Origin: Prorocentrum cordatum
Taxonomy: Eukaryota; Sar; Dinophyceae; Prorocentrales; Prorocentraceae
NCBI GenBank assembly: GCA_963575745.1
Contig: CAUYUJ010020571.1
Span: 586,834-650,833, forward strand
Length of the DNA stretch: 64,000 bases
Reading direction: 5' to 3'
A model generated the notes under the pieces. That model was not told the origin of the DNA. It searched no databases and was given only the letters and a program-made list of their open reading frames with translations. Position numbers and translations under genes: made by a program. Positions 28,869 to 39,559 of the stretch are shown here, one piece after another. Position 1 is the stretch's first letter, and every line of letters starts with the position of its first letter.

Positions 28869-29709
28869 GCGGCGGATATCCTCGCTGCGGCGCGGGCGCG
28901 GGCAGCTGCCAAGGGGGGAGGGGTCGCAAGGAGGGGGGGAGGAGAAAAGGAAGGGAGTTTGTTTGTGTCGGGCCAGACGAAAGGGGGGGATTGGGACAGG
29001 GGTGGTTACGAAATTTGCTGCGTGCAGCTGGTTTCGGCCCCATTCCTCGATACATGGCCGCCTCCCGGCGCCGGGAGGTGCCGGGAAAAGCAGCTACAAG
29101 CTGATCCTCAAACCCCCCCTTTGCTATCCCCCCTTTTCGTCCGGCTCGATTGTGGAAAGGACGAACCTTGAGATCCGGGCGTTGCATGTGTTCGGGCTTT
29201 GCATTTGCTCGTGCTGGGAACATGCGCGCGCGAGAGGCCTGCTTGGTCGCATGTTGTGAGCATGTTGAAGACTATATTTTTTATTTGAATGGTTCGCATG
29301 GGCGCGCGAGCAGTTGTTGGCTTGACCGATACATGTTGCGAAACCATTGTTGTGTATACATGTTCTGGACACTCGACATTGGCATCCTTACCATACCAAC
29401 GGTTCTTGGTTGATTTCGGCAGAGGCGCGCGACGACGCTCGCGTGTAGACTCCGTGACATTTTTTAGACACGGGCTCTTGGCAATTGAAGATGTTTGATA
29501 GACGGGTGTGCGCACATATCTTGAGCTGACGAGGACAAGGGGGGGACATTGGTTTGGCTGGGATGCTCTGAGTTCATATTTAGAATCAGCTATGGGGCAG
29601 GCTTCGATGTAATTTGCATATTCCCACGGGGGTGGGTAAAACCCGGGGGGTAGATTTTTTGCCAAAGAGAGAGTAATCGTTTTTCATCGATGAGTTGCCA
29701 ATTCCAGTG
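28869..29709. other. Intron-like DNA, no gene recognised
   Basis: Putative S4-S5 intron. The first part is G-rich (GGGGAGGGG words) and the second part is less GC-rich. Short open frames occur on both strands; none is supported. Confidence 0.4.
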
Positions 29710-30330
29710 CTAGCACAACCATCCCACCCTCTTACCCGCAGCTTGTTTTGTGCAGCCCATGCGGCTGCGATTGTCGTGATCCGCTAGTACTGGCCGGCGC
29801 ATCTCCGCGGCTGCGCCTGCGCGCAAGATCACGCGCAGCGCGGCCAGCTCGTTTGGCACAGCCGATGCGACCGCGGTGGCAACTTCCAGCGCGTCGCAAA
29901 GGCCGCGCTCGCGCGCGAGCACTTCAATGTTTGTCGGTGACTCGGGCGGCGGCGGTACCATGATGACGCCGGCAACGACGGCAAAGATGAAGGTAGTAGC
30001 GATGGTGGCGGCGATGGCGGCGATGACAACGACGAGGCCAATGGCGGCGCCGATGCTGGTGACGACGATGGCGATGGTGATGTCGATACGTCGGTGATGA
30101 AGGTGCTTGAGTGGTGATGGCGGCAATTGCGGCGGTTGCCGGTGACGATGCCGTGATGCGGCGGCGCTGGTGAGAGTGATCGTGACGAAGTGCGCGCGCG
30201 GACCTGCAACAAACCTTGCAGGCATTTCGTTGGAACAACATTTGGTTTTCAACATGTGCCTCAAGAGCTCTAATTTGAAATGGGTCGAGCGCCAATGGTT
30301 CCTTTCCGTCTTTTCCTGCGCTGTGCTCAA
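29710..30330 (-). CDS. Unrecognised open frame with hydrophobic middle, 206 codons
   Basis: The minus frame has a hydrophobic centre (AIVVTSIGAAIGLVVVIAAI, then TTFIFAVVAGVIMV) and then a soluble part (NIEVLARERGLCDALEVATA). The hydrophobic centre lies over a GATGGCGGC-type low-complexity stretch, which could by itself generate Ile/Ala/Val on this strand. A membrane protein is therefore possible but not secure. It lies antisense within the putative channel intron. Confidence 0.2.
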   Translation of the reverse strand: MSTAQEKTERNHWRSTHFKLELLRHMLKTKCCSNEMPARFVAGPRAHFVTITLTSAAASRHRHRQPPQLPPSPLKHLHHRRIDITIAIVVTSIGAAIGLVVVIAAIAATIATTFIFAVVAGVIMVPPPPESPTNIEVLARERGLCDALEVATAVASAVPNELAALRVILRAGAAAEMRRPVLADHDNRSRMGCTKQAAGKRVGWLC

Positions 30331-30519
30331 TCAGCCCACATGTGTGCGACGTGTCTGGTACGCCTTAAGCGCCGCGGTCTAAACCAACTGAGCGCCAATG
30401 GTTATGGAGTAATTTCGACGCACGAGGGGCGGCGCGCGCGTGTGGCCCGCAGCTATTTTTGGATACGGAGTCGTGCACTGGGCGCATGCAGGATCTACGC
30501 GGGTGCGCAGCGTAGTGGG

Positions 30520-30632
30520 GTGAGGATGAGGAGGAGGAGGAGCAGGAGGAGGAGGAGCAGGAGGAGGAGGAGGAGGAGGAGGGAGGAGGGAGGAGGGAGG
30601 AGGGAGGAGGGAGGAGGGAGGTGGGAGGTGGG
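30520..30632. repeat. (GGA)n tract
   Basis: GAGGAGGAGCAGGAGG words pass into GGAGGGAGGAGGGAGG on the + strand, about 110 bp. Confidence 0.9.
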
Positions 30633-31473
30633 GTGAGGATGTGGGTTCCGTACGAGTTTGCTACAATCACATGGGTAAACAATGCTTTCACCGACTGCCC
30701 GCGGGCAGAGCATTTCTAAAGTGTTGCGGTGGAGCTCCCGACGGTTTCTGACTCTGTTTTGTGTTGATTCGTTTGCATAGTTGGTGTGTTTGGTGTCGTT
30801 TCGACGTGTGCCCGTGCGCGCCTGTGGATTTTGCGATGTTGTCCGCTGGCCGTCCTTGGTTAACGATCCGTTACCGCAGACACATGCGCGCGCATAGGAT
30901 TATTCGTCAGGGTTTGGGGGGGTCGATGCTGGTTAGCCTGGGATGGTGTGATTTCGCAGGACAAATGGACGACGAGGCATAACCATATTTCATATGCAGT
31001 GTCCCAGGTGCCGATAAGTCTGGGCTCGGGCTGGGGGTTGGACTATATGTTTGTTTTTGCGACGAGAATATATGTGATGCAATATGTTTGGTGCAAGCGT
31101 TGTGGTGGAAGGTATGTGGCGCAAGCTATGTATGGCAAGCTATGTAGGGCACGCTGGGTGCGATTCAGTCAGGATCACGTGGGCGGGGGTGAAGCAGGCG
31201 AAGGTCGCCCCGACATCGTCTTTGCATGCGGAAGGCATTGTTGCAATGTTTTACCCATTATGCGCAGTCTAGCACAGCACAGGTGCGATCTCCAATTGCC
31301 ACGGGCCGTCCACCTACTCGTGCACCCCCGACGGCTGTCGCAGGGCGCTGTCTTGGATTGTTGCGCTTCTATGTGTGTGTGTGTGTGATGTCCCTTCCCC
31401 CGTCTTCAGTTCTGCCATTGGCTTCCTCTCATGTCCTCAGCGGGATTTGCTTCTATTAATGGGCACCCTCCAG
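30633..31473. other. Intron-like DNA, no gene recognised
   Basis: The end of the putative S4-S5 intron. The last 90 bases are pyrimidine-rich (CCCTTCCCCCGTCTTCAG, TTGGCTTCCTCTCATGTCC) and contain CTATTAAT about 18 bases before the acceptor, a plausible branch site. Confidence 0.4.
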
Positions 31474-31566
31474 GTGGTGGTTCAGACGCTGTTCCATTCC
31501 ATCGGGGACCTGTTCGGCCTCGCCATCGCATCCTTCCTCTTCCTTCTGATCTTCGCACTCATCTTC
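31474..31566 (+). CDS. Voltage-gated cation channel, S4-S5 linker and S5 exon
   Basis: After CTCCAG at 31468-31473 the exon reads VVVQTLFHSIGDLFGLAI then ASFLFLLIFALIF. In four-domain channels S4 (ending GLK or GLR) is followed by a VV..L..S...L.N linker and a Phe/Leu/Ile-rich S5, as here. Both it and the S4 exon have phase 0 at the junction. The end is placed at 31566 before GCGTTC (GC donor); this end is less certain than the start. The open frame continues beyond it into non-channel sequence. Confidence 0.65.
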
Positions 31567-31707
31567 GCGTTCTCCCTTGAGGCCTCCGCAATGACTAGAT
31601 TGACCAGCGCGCGGGCATGCGACCGTGTACTGGGCAGGATTACAGTGGGCATTTCATCTTGCATAAGACCCCCGTTCGCGAATTTCGTGATCGTTCGTTG
31701 GAGCTTC

Positions 31708-32240
31708 TAGAGGAGGAGGAGGAGGAGGAGGAGGAGGAGGAGGAGGAGGAGGAAGCGGACGACGGGGGGGAGGAAGAAGGTATTGGAGAGAGGAGGCAGG
31801 AGGCAGGTGGAGTGGAGAGGGGGGAGGGGAGGGGGGGAGGATGTACAGTAGGAGTTGAGGCAGGAGGAGTAGGAAGATGGGGGGAGAAAGAGAAGGAGGA
31901 GGAGGAAGAAGAAAAAGAAAACGAGAAGAAAACGAGGGGGTGGAGGAGGAACGAGGGAGGGGGGAGCATGGAGTGAGGAGTGGGGATTGTGAAGTGGGGG
32001 CCGTCTGGCAGAAAGGTGGAGGAGGAGGAAAGTTAGGATGAGGGGCGGAGCGTTGTGGGAGGTGGGATGAGGTAGAACCCAGGAGGGGTGACGGAGGCCA
32101 CGGGAGCGAGTAGGGAGGAGGGTCGGATCGATGGAGGGAGGGAGGACCAGGGAGAATCTTCTTGACGGTGTAGGAGATACGGCAGCAGAAGTCGATGGTA
32201 GGATAGACAGACGGAGGGGCGAGGAGTGAGGATGGGAAAA
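31708..32240. repeat. (GGA)n and GA-rich tract
   Basis: (GGA)n makes up 31710-31755. About 480 bp of strongly purine-rich, non-periodic sequence follows. Similar GA-rich stretches are at 33720-34010 and 52900-53160. Long minus frames here are Pro/Ser-rich by-products. Confidence 0.8.
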
Positions 32241-32791
32241 GGGAAGCACATAGAAGAAGCCCATGAAGAACAGGCCCCCCCCCGACTCCCTCCGTCAGGA
32301 GTGGGGAGTGGGATTCGGGGGGAAGAGGGGGAGGCACAGGAAGAGGGATGTCTCCGTCCTGCTGCGCGCCCGCCCTATCCTCAGCCGCCGTTGTTTTTCC
32401 CGCCCCCACTGTCCCGTCGTGCCCCCCTCGACCCTCTCCTCCTCTCCTGTAGGTCACCGTGAGCTTGGCGCAACTGTGCCCCGGGTGCCCTGCCGCACCG
32501 ATCGGGCCGCTCGTTGCCCCCGCAGGCCACTGCCGTCATCAAAAATATGATGCTCGTCGTCGTCATTATCATTATGCTCTTCATCATGCCCACCTGTCCT
32601 GTTGTATTCCAGCGAACGCGTGCTGGACAGATTTTGCGCAGACGCCGCCATCTGCTTCCGCTCTTTGCCATTCTCTCGCCGCTGCCTTTTTCCCATCTGT
32701 GCCTGGCTGATCGTGTCCTCATCTAGCACATGAACCCGACCGCTCACGTGAATCTGGATCATTCTGCTCATCATCACTCCTGCTCTTCAAG
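32241..32791. other. No secure gene; hydrophobic + frame noted
   Basis: After CCCGCAG at 32518-32524 a + frame reads ATAVIKNMMLVVVIIIMLFI, but the hydrophobic run comes from a GTCGTCGTCATTATC simple-sequence patch. It does not fit the channel order. The minus frames are His/Asp-rich for the same reason. Confidence 0.3.
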
Positions 32792-32851
32792 GGCTTTTCG
32801 AGAAGCGTCGCCCCGTCGAAGGGCAACCTGTACCACTGCAGCGACACCGCG
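32792..32851 (+). CDS. Voltage-gated cation channel, start of pore turret (weak candidate)
   Basis: Following CTCTTCAAG (AG acceptor) a phase-0 frame reads GFSRSVAPSKGNLYHCSDTA. The word KGNLYHCSD resembles the KGKFYYCTD-type turret that follows S5 in calcium and sodium channels. GTCGGT after GCG could be a GT donor. A short exon carrying the GVQLF-like end of S5 would still be missing. On the minus strand a helical frame (EAQRRREIHAQVAELNAQET, about 32850-32910) overlaps this region and is an alternative. Confidence 0.35.
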
Positions 32852-33142
32852 GTCGGTTTCCTGGGCGTTGAGTTCGGCCACCTGGGCATGGATTTCACGA
32901 CGCCGTTGTGCCTCAGCAGCGAGGCCTCGGCACCGCCCATAACTGTTTGCTTGTCGCTCTGCGTGCGCCGTCCAGTCAGTCCCAGAAAGCCTCTTCCCCT
33001 GGAGGCATGCCCCTCCTGCTCCAAATCGTGGGGTCCATAAGAGATGCACCACACGAAGAGCACACCGTCTCATGGCCACGGGATGGAGACCTCTGGAGGG
33101 CATGAGTCTATAGTGACGTGGTGTGTAAACATACGTAGGCAT

Positions 33143-33176
33143 ACACACACACACACTAAAAACACAGATACACACG
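33143..33176. repeat. (CA)n-rich patch
   Basis: ACACACACACACAC followed by ACACAGATACACAC, about 30 bp. Confidence 0.75.
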
Positions 33177-33179
33177 GGT

Positions 33180-33690
33180 ATGAGGGTCCAGGGCCTGAAG
33201 GCCGAGAAGGCTCGAAAATTGCCCCAGAGGCTCGAAGACACCCAAAAGAGGCCAACCATAACTCTCAAGAAGCGAGAGGGAACGATACATTGATTCCATC
33301 CGGGGATTTGAGGATTCGGGCAATATCGCAGTATAGGTCTTCAGAGCGTCCAAGACGCCCCAAGAGGTTCCCACCGTCATACCACGACGGCCCAAAGGAG
33401 CCCCTACGATAGTCCCCAGCTGGCCCCAATACTGTTGAAGAGGGCCTTGAAACGGCCCAGGAGGGCCTTAAGATTGCTCAAGAGGGCGCCACGAGGGCTT
33501 CAATGCGGCCCCACGAAGCCTCCAAGACGGCCTCGAGGAGACCCAGATAGCCCCAGAGGACCCCGACAGCCTAAGAGGCCCAAGATGGCTCAAGAGAGCC
33601 CTGGTAGGCACCCAAGAAGGCACACGAAGGTCCCCCCTGAGCGCCCCAAAACATCGCCTAAATGGCACAGTAGTGCCCCGTGAACACAAC
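33180..33690 (-). repeat. Degenerate CCAAGANGGCCC repeat
   Basis: Irregular words such as CCCAAGAGG, CCAAGACGGCC, GAGGGCCTT and GGCCCAAGATGG recur. The stretch is the reverse-strand counterpart of 51290-51900 (GGGCCATCTTGG, GCCCTCTTGG). Translations give Pro/Lys/Arg-rich pseudo-repeats. Confidence 0.6.
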
Positions 33691-33719
33691 CACCGACGAG
33701 TGTCGGCCATACTTGCGTT

Positions 33720-34010
33720 GCGTTCAGATTGATGGAGAGGGGCGGGGGAGGGGTGAGAGGGAGAAGGGGGAGTTCAGGATAGCGGAGGAGGGACGGAGGA
33801 GACTGGGATCGGTGGAGGGAAGGATCGGAGGATCGGAGGAGGGAAGGATCGGACGAGCGACGAGGCATGGCGAAGGAGGGACCTGGGAGCAGAGGCGGAA
33901 AATGTTGGAAGATTGGAGGATGAGGGGGGGCGGAGTGAGGAGGGAAGAGGAGGGATGTAGGAGCGGCGAACAAGGAAGGAAGAGGACGGGGACAAGGGGA
34001 GAAAGGGAGG
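33720..34010. repeat. GA-rich stretch with GGATCGGAGG repeats
   Basis: Purine-rich sequence with GGATCGGAGGATCGGAGG and GGAGGGAAGGATCGG words. Frames on the other strand are Pro/Ser/Leu-rich. Confidence 0.7.
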
Positions 34011-34156
34011 CTGCAGGCAGTAGAGGATACCCAGCTGCCTGCGGCAAGTCCCTCCACCGTGCCAGCCCAGCGTTCTGGGTGGCGACTGTTCGAGGGGGCA
34101 CGGGAGGCCGTCACGTGTGACACTTCGTGTCCCCAGGTTTTCGGAGAGCCGCGGTG

Positions 34157-34163
34157 AGGATGG

Positions 34164-34219
<56 letters not shown>

Positions 34220-34543
34220 GTGGTGATAATAACGATGATGATGCTGATGCTGATGCTGATGCTGGTTATGATGATGATGATGATGATGATGCTTCTTATG
34301 ATGATGATGATGTTGATGATGATGACGGTGATGATGATGATGCTGATGCTGATGCTGATGATGATGCTGATGATGATGATGCTGATGCTGATGATGATGA
34401 TGATGACGATGCTGATGCTGATGATAATGCTGGTGCTGAGTAGGATGATGTTGATGCTGATACTGATGCTGATGCTGTTGCTGATGATGACGATGGCGAT
34501 GTTGATGATGGTGATGGTGATGATGACGATGGTGATGCTGCTA

Positions 34544-34594
<51 letters not shown>

Positions 34595-34595
34595 C

Positions 34596-34638
<43 letters not shown>

Positions 34639-34678
34639 CGTGATGTTAGTGATGATGATGCTGATGATGATGACGACG
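34157..34678. repeat. (GAT)n microsatellite, ~520 bp
   Basis: GATGATGAT with regular GCTGATGCT and GACGATGGT interruptions. It encodes poly-Asp, poly-Met or poly-(His/Ile/Ser) depending on frame and strand; none is taken as a protein. Confidence 0.95.
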
Positions 34679-34887
34679 AGGAAGAGTTGTTAGCCTTCTC
34701 TCCTTGCTCGCTCCCTGTCGCCGTTGCCCGCAGCTATCTAGGCTGTGTTGAAGGAGCGCTTCTTGCGGGCAACGTGGGCCCACCGACGCGCGAGGGTAAA
34801 TGATGCGAAACGTCGTCGGTGTCGTCGTCATTCCTCCTCCTTTTGTTCTCTTGTATAAAGTTATTCATATAACAGATCACAGAAAGC

Positions 34888-35586
34888 ATGTTTGATAAAC
34901 TCATCATGAGCGGTGAATGCGGTACGTTAACATCACCGCCTTATCGCACTTTTGCCGGAAACCGCATTCTTCTGGTGAGCGACGGCTTGCCAGCCGAAGA
35001 TTCGAACGTTGTATCCGACGCGCAAATGACAACAGCAAGTGGTTCCCATACGCTTGTTCCATTGGGGGCAGTACGAGGTCAGCCGAGTATTCCGCTAAAG
35101 AACGCTTTGGGTCATATCCCCCCAGGTGTTCCCATCATTTCGTAATGTGATGACCCTTTTGTTCCAATGAAAGACATCGGTTCAGCGCCGATTCAATGTA
35201 GGAAAGGGGAAGACGATTTGGACCATGAGATTTCAACTATCATGGGAGAGGATGATTTGAATTCTGAGATTTCGTCCATCAGGGATGAGAAGATGTTGAT
35301 TGTATTCCAGACGGTCCACGCGAGAGACACCACAGGAGACACGCATGAAGCAAAGCGTCCCGAAATACCTGCGGACGTAGAGATGGGGCATGACTTTCCG
35401 ATGCGTGGCTCCATTGTGGCAGGACTCTTGCTTGAAGATCAGCACTGCCCAGCTACGCAACAAATCCTAGGGCCGATCCTTATTCCAATGTTATGTCCAC
35501 GCGAGGCCATCAGAAGAGTTGTATCTCAATCGCCACTAGTAGTTAGAATGCGTGCAAGGTCCAGGAGCAGCCAAGGATCCCGTTGA
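34888..35586 (+). pseudogene. Unrecognised frame in the copia 5' region
   Basis: One + frame of about 232 codons is broken only by TAA at 35143-35145. It includes GNRILLVSDGLPAEDSNVVS and DEKMLIVFQTVHARDTTGD. The position upstream of protease and integrase suggests a Gag or leader region, but no Gag or zinc-finger motif is seen. Confidence 0.35.
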
Positions 35587-36294
35587 TCCGAAAATGGAGC
35601 AGCAAGAATATATGGTTTGTCGTGTTTCTTCGAGAGGCAATGCCGAGGTCATCAGAATGACTCGCCCTGTTGTCGGCAGCATGGAAAAAACACTCCCGAC
35701 GGGATGCTGCGACGCGACAGACGGGGGGGAAGCTGCAAATAAAGCAGGGAAGTACCCGTGCGAACGAATCCAGGAACAGGCTGAGTCAGCTGCGGCCGAC
35801 GTAGCCAACGCATGTTCTGCGGCTGGTTCCGACGCCGGTAGTTAGAAGGGCAGTTAGAAAGTACCAGCAGCAAAAGGAGTGGACAAGGTAAAGGCAGTGC
35901 CCCTTGCTGGAATTTGACAAACAAGAGGGATTTTCATTTCGGTTCTCGATGCAGTTTCCGTGCCAGTGCCCCAGGACATCCGCGACGTCGGCATCTGGGG
36001 GCCAGTAGCGCAATTTGCGCTTCGGCGTTCGTCAATCGGTTTAGTTGGCGGTATCGTAACACGAGGCCAACTGTCATCAGGACGATGAGCAGTCATGATG
36101 GTTGCCCCGCACGATTGAAACTTGGCACATATCTCGAGTTGCCAATTGATGCGGGTGAGGAACAATTATTCGATGGCGTTGCCAATTTAGAACCCACGCC
36201 TTACGTGAGGCCTACTAGACACATGGTGGACTCAGCACCTGTCATTAGTTCAGACATGGCAGAGAGAGCGAGAGAGATAAAGGAAGAGAGATAG
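35552..36294 (+). pseudogene. Unrecognised frames in the copia 5' region
   Basis: A frame at 35552-35845 (MVCRVSSRGNAEVIRMTRPV) and another at 35914-36294 (RLKLGTYLELPIDAGEEQLF) follow each other in different phases. Composition is protein-like. They are probably eroded element sequence; no domain is identified. Confidence 0.3.
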
Positions 36295-36768
36295 AGAGCG
36301 ACCTTCCTTTTCCATGCTTGACACTCTTTTACCGAGGGCTGCCATCAGGACAGTCCATGGCGCAAGCCCAGGACAGAGTTGCATAAAGGCGGCACATTCC
36401 GCAACGCGTGGTTTCGCTGTGCGCTTCCATCATCTCACCAGAAATCTCACCATTACCATTAGAGAGGCCCGAGGGGAAAGTGCCCCCCCCCCCATCGTCT
36501 AGCATGAACAGATGGCAATTTCTTTAGGAAGTGCAATCCCGAATTGCCCTGAAGTCCTAGGCGTCGTCGCTTAAGGCCCACTCCAAGGCTGCGGAACTCG
36601 AGAGCGTTTGGAAATTATGGTTGGGGCGGGAGGGCGAAGCCGGAGGCGGCGCAGCCGCGGGGGACCGAAGGAATGATCGTGCGAGTTTGGGTTCAATGCG
36701 ATTCATTGTTGACGCAGACTGCAGTTTAAAAAATCATCGCTGGGAGATGCATTCAAAGTGTTAATGCT
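36295..36768. other. No recognised gene
   Basis: Within the copia element. Contains GAGAGA words near 36265-36300 and a C homopolymer near 36483. No copia motif was found here. Confidence 0.35.
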
Positions 36769-37188
36769 ATGGGTAAGATCTGGGAGTTGTTCCCAAGTAT
36801 CACCATGCGTACTGGCGGAGGCTCCAGTATGGCCTTAGGTTCAGTTAGCGTCGCATGCCGTAAAGTCCCAGACGGCCGCGTCAAAGCGCTCGCCATGCCC
36901 GAAACTCAAGGCGCATTTTCAGTTGGGGAGCAATGCATGGATCGCGGGTTTAGTTTTCGTTGGGGCCCGCGCGCCAAACGCCATAATTACTCTTGCCCGA
37001 TGCGCAGAGAGTCAATTGACAGTTGGTGGAAAGATACCGCATCTCACGCCGTCAGGAAGAGAGGCTTTAGGCCGCTGGAGTTGCGCAGTCGCCCAGGGAG
37101 CGGTTGCCCTCGAGAGGTGGAGTTGCGCGCTGCTGGGCGCCGCGGCTTCTCTGGGCGACGTGGGGTCGGCTGGGGGCCCCCCTTCTAG
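36769..37188 (+). pseudogene. Copia protease/pre-integrase region fragment
   Basis: The + frame contains AMPETQGAFSVGEQCMDRGF followed by SFRWG. This resembles the LLSVG-type segment after the aspartic protease in copia polyproteins, where a (L/F)SVG..C...G..F.W pattern leads into the pre-integrase linker. The protease Asp-Ser-Gly was not found upstream. A neighbouring frame continues sensibly (ESQLTVGGKIPHLTPSGR), showing an indel near 36990. Confidence 0.45.
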
Positions 37189-37589
37189 ATCTGTCCAGAC
37201 CCGCTTAAGCGTGGACCTGCATGCGCGCGAGTTGATTGTTACTCGCAGTCATTGAGACGGCCGGCCGATCCAGTCGGACGATCAGTCCCAGTTGGGCGCG
37301 GAACCTGTGGATGTCATCGCTCGTTTCTACGATTCACCTCTGATCGCTCGCAAACGTGGCGAGGCATGCAGTGCGACAGGCGCTGTTACGGCTAACCCGT
37401 TGCCTCCTACTCAGCGGGGTGGCGCGGGCGGCCCGCGGGGGGCTGTCTCGGGGAATCCACCCCATGACTTCCAAGGTGGGCGCTTTGATTCAAACCCCGC
37501 TTCCGACGGGCCCGAAGCGGGCGAGGTCGTCGGCCCCGCCGACGAAGATCTGGTCGACGCCGCTGAACCATTGGCCGGACCAACAGAGG

Positions 37590-38170
37590 TAGGCGTCGAG
37601 ATGTCGAGTTGTCGAGCGCCTCAAGAAAGACGCAGTCTCCGTCCAACATCTTCTGGTGCATCTCCCGAATGACCCTTATTGCGAGGCATGCCAAATGGCA
37701 ATGGCTCTTCTTGCAGCACCGCAAGAGCCAAAACACATGGCAAAAAGTGCCCAGGCCATATTCTGGCCCTCCTTGCATCGGACATCTTGCCACCCTGGAT
37801 CGCCGGTTTGCGGCTGGCGAGCTGTCGCAGGGGCTCCGCGGGGAAATTGCGCGCGCGGCATTTCGCGATCGGCTCTCGGATTTCATCGCCGCGCAGGGTG
37901 CCCGTGGCAAGTCGACGGCCCACGCGTGCAATGTGTCGGTGAATCTTGAGGCTCCAAGAGAAGAGTTGAAATTGGTTCGCTGATGGTGCCCGCGAACTCG
38001 CGCATGTGCGCCGGGAGCTTCATCGCGCGCGATGCCACCAAACCCGGCAACAAGAAGCTTGCAGCAGTTGCCGAAAGACCAGGCGGGATTGTCCAGGGGG
38101 GCACTCGCGGGCCACTAAACACCCCCAGGCTGCCGCCTCCATTAAGGACGCGTGCCGCGCGGTATTATTG
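37590..38170 (+). pseudogene. Copia integrase (zinc finger and catalytic core), frameshifted
   Basis: The HHCC zinc finger is seen as QHLLVHLPNDPYCEAC (about 37640-37690). In another frame follow LATLDRRFAAGE and FRDRLSDFIAA, as in a retroviral-type core. FADGAREL at about 37977-38000 fits the second catalytic Asp. AVAERPGGIVQGGTRG (about 38065-38112) supplies the catalytic Glu in the usual NG.AER..R.V..GTR context. The AARYYCPCHNV end also fits. At least two frame changes exclude function. Confidence 0.65.
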
Positions 38171-38249
38171 TCCTTGTCATAATGTTAGGCAGGACAAGGA
38201 AGGGAAATCCAGTTGGTAGACGCGATGCGGACCACCCTTGTCAGCTGCT

Positions 38250-38450
38250 TTTATTTCTTTCGGTTTCTACTCGCCACATGCCGCCGCCCGAATCTCGATG
38301 TAGAGTGGCCAAGACAGGTGGCGCTGTGAATCCAGGGATATATCTGGGGCGCGTGCACGTTGCGGGGGGGTCATTCGACCAGAAGTTATGCTGGCCCTTT
38401 GTGGTCGCTCGAAAATGTTCGCAAGATGATTGGGCGCAGGCCTGATGGCA
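38250..38450 (+). pseudogene. Copia post-integrase segment
   Basis: The frame has RHMPPPESRCRVAKTGGAVN and PGIYLGRVHVAGGSF. This is the stretch with PG.(F/Y)LG....GG that follows integrase in copia polyproteins. It supports the assignment of the neighbours on both sides. Confidence 0.5.
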
Positions 38451-39530
38451 CTCGGCCTGTCATTGAGAAATCTGAACAGGTTTGCAATGAGATGCTGGAC
38501 CCAACTGCGGATCACCGAGAACCTGGGTTCCCCGTGAAAGACGCGCGCGGGAAAGCGGCCATCGCCCAAATTGCATCTGTGACAGTGCCGCGCAGAGACA
38601 CAGCTGATAGCTCTCCCAGTAGAGCTCGGCCGGCCGCGGACAGCTCAGCCGCGCGCGCGCGCCAACCGACGATCGCGAATTATTTGAACGTCCTATTCCG
38701 CCGCAGCCCCCTTCTGTGACAGATGAGAGAGGCGAGGCCGCTGTCCATCCCGACCCAGAAGACCCATCTGATGACGAGGGCCCAGGGGGTCCGAGACCGC
38801 TTGGAGGGCCTATGGTGGTAGACGGATCCGATCATCAACGGGGCGCCCCAACCGAAGCGGGAGGGAAGCGTGGTCTTCGCTTTATCGAACGCAAACAGGA
38901 GAGACAATCGCACGCCCCATGAACGTCGCGGCTTTGGGGGGGGGGGGGGGGGCGAGACCGGGGCAGCGGTTAGCTCGCGCCACTCAGAGCTTGGAAGGGC
39001 AATCCAGTCGCCTCTGGATGGCCCGCGGATAAGTTACCATTGACGGGGAGGCGAAGGACGTGCAACGCGCGCGCGCAGTCGTTTTTCGCGACCCGAATTA
39101 TGACCCCATCGCCAGAATGCGAATTGAGGACCCGCGCTGCGGTAGTCAATTGTTGAGGAAGATTCCTGGACCCACGAACCCCGGTGCGCATCCGAGCAGA
39201 CGCTCTCACGTGACCAAGGGCCCCAACGGAGAACGCGGCCTCGCCGTTCGCAGTTGAAGACAAGGGGCCACGTCCGACACGACAACGAGATGTAGGAATC
39301 TAAGTCGGAAGAGTAGCACAGGGCGCCAAGGGCAGCGTTGCTGTGGCTGGAGAACTCCTGCCCGACAGTAGTCCATGCAATTGAACGAGTGTGGAGCTGT
39401 TGTCTGCCTCCGATACTGAGTCAGATGACGAGCATACTTGGCGGCAACAAGCGCGGTGCGGGGGGGCGATCCCCCGGGGCAGTGACGTTCCATGCTCGAC
39501 CTGGGATGACCGAAACGGGCTCGCCCGGCC
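38451..39530 (+). pseudogene. Linker region of the copia polyprotein, eroded
   Basis: Frames are short and shift repeatedly (for example DPEDPSDDEGPGGPRPLGG near 38750). A G homopolymer of 17 lies at about 38937. Acidic, Pro-rich, poorly conserved sequence is usual between integrase and reverse transcriptase in copia elements. Nothing more can be said. Confidence 0.35.
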
Positions 39531-39559
39531 ATGGGCCGGGCGGCCGCCGCGCAGCGGTG

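Noticed and set aside
32514-32725. Hydrophobic stretch after a CCCGCAG acceptor, considered as a further channel exon
   Set aside because: The hydrophobic run is produced by GTC/ATT simple sequence, and its position between S5 and the turret does not fit the channel order.
34157-34678. Poly-Asp and poly-Met open frames
   Set aside because: They are direct translations of the GAT microsatellite.
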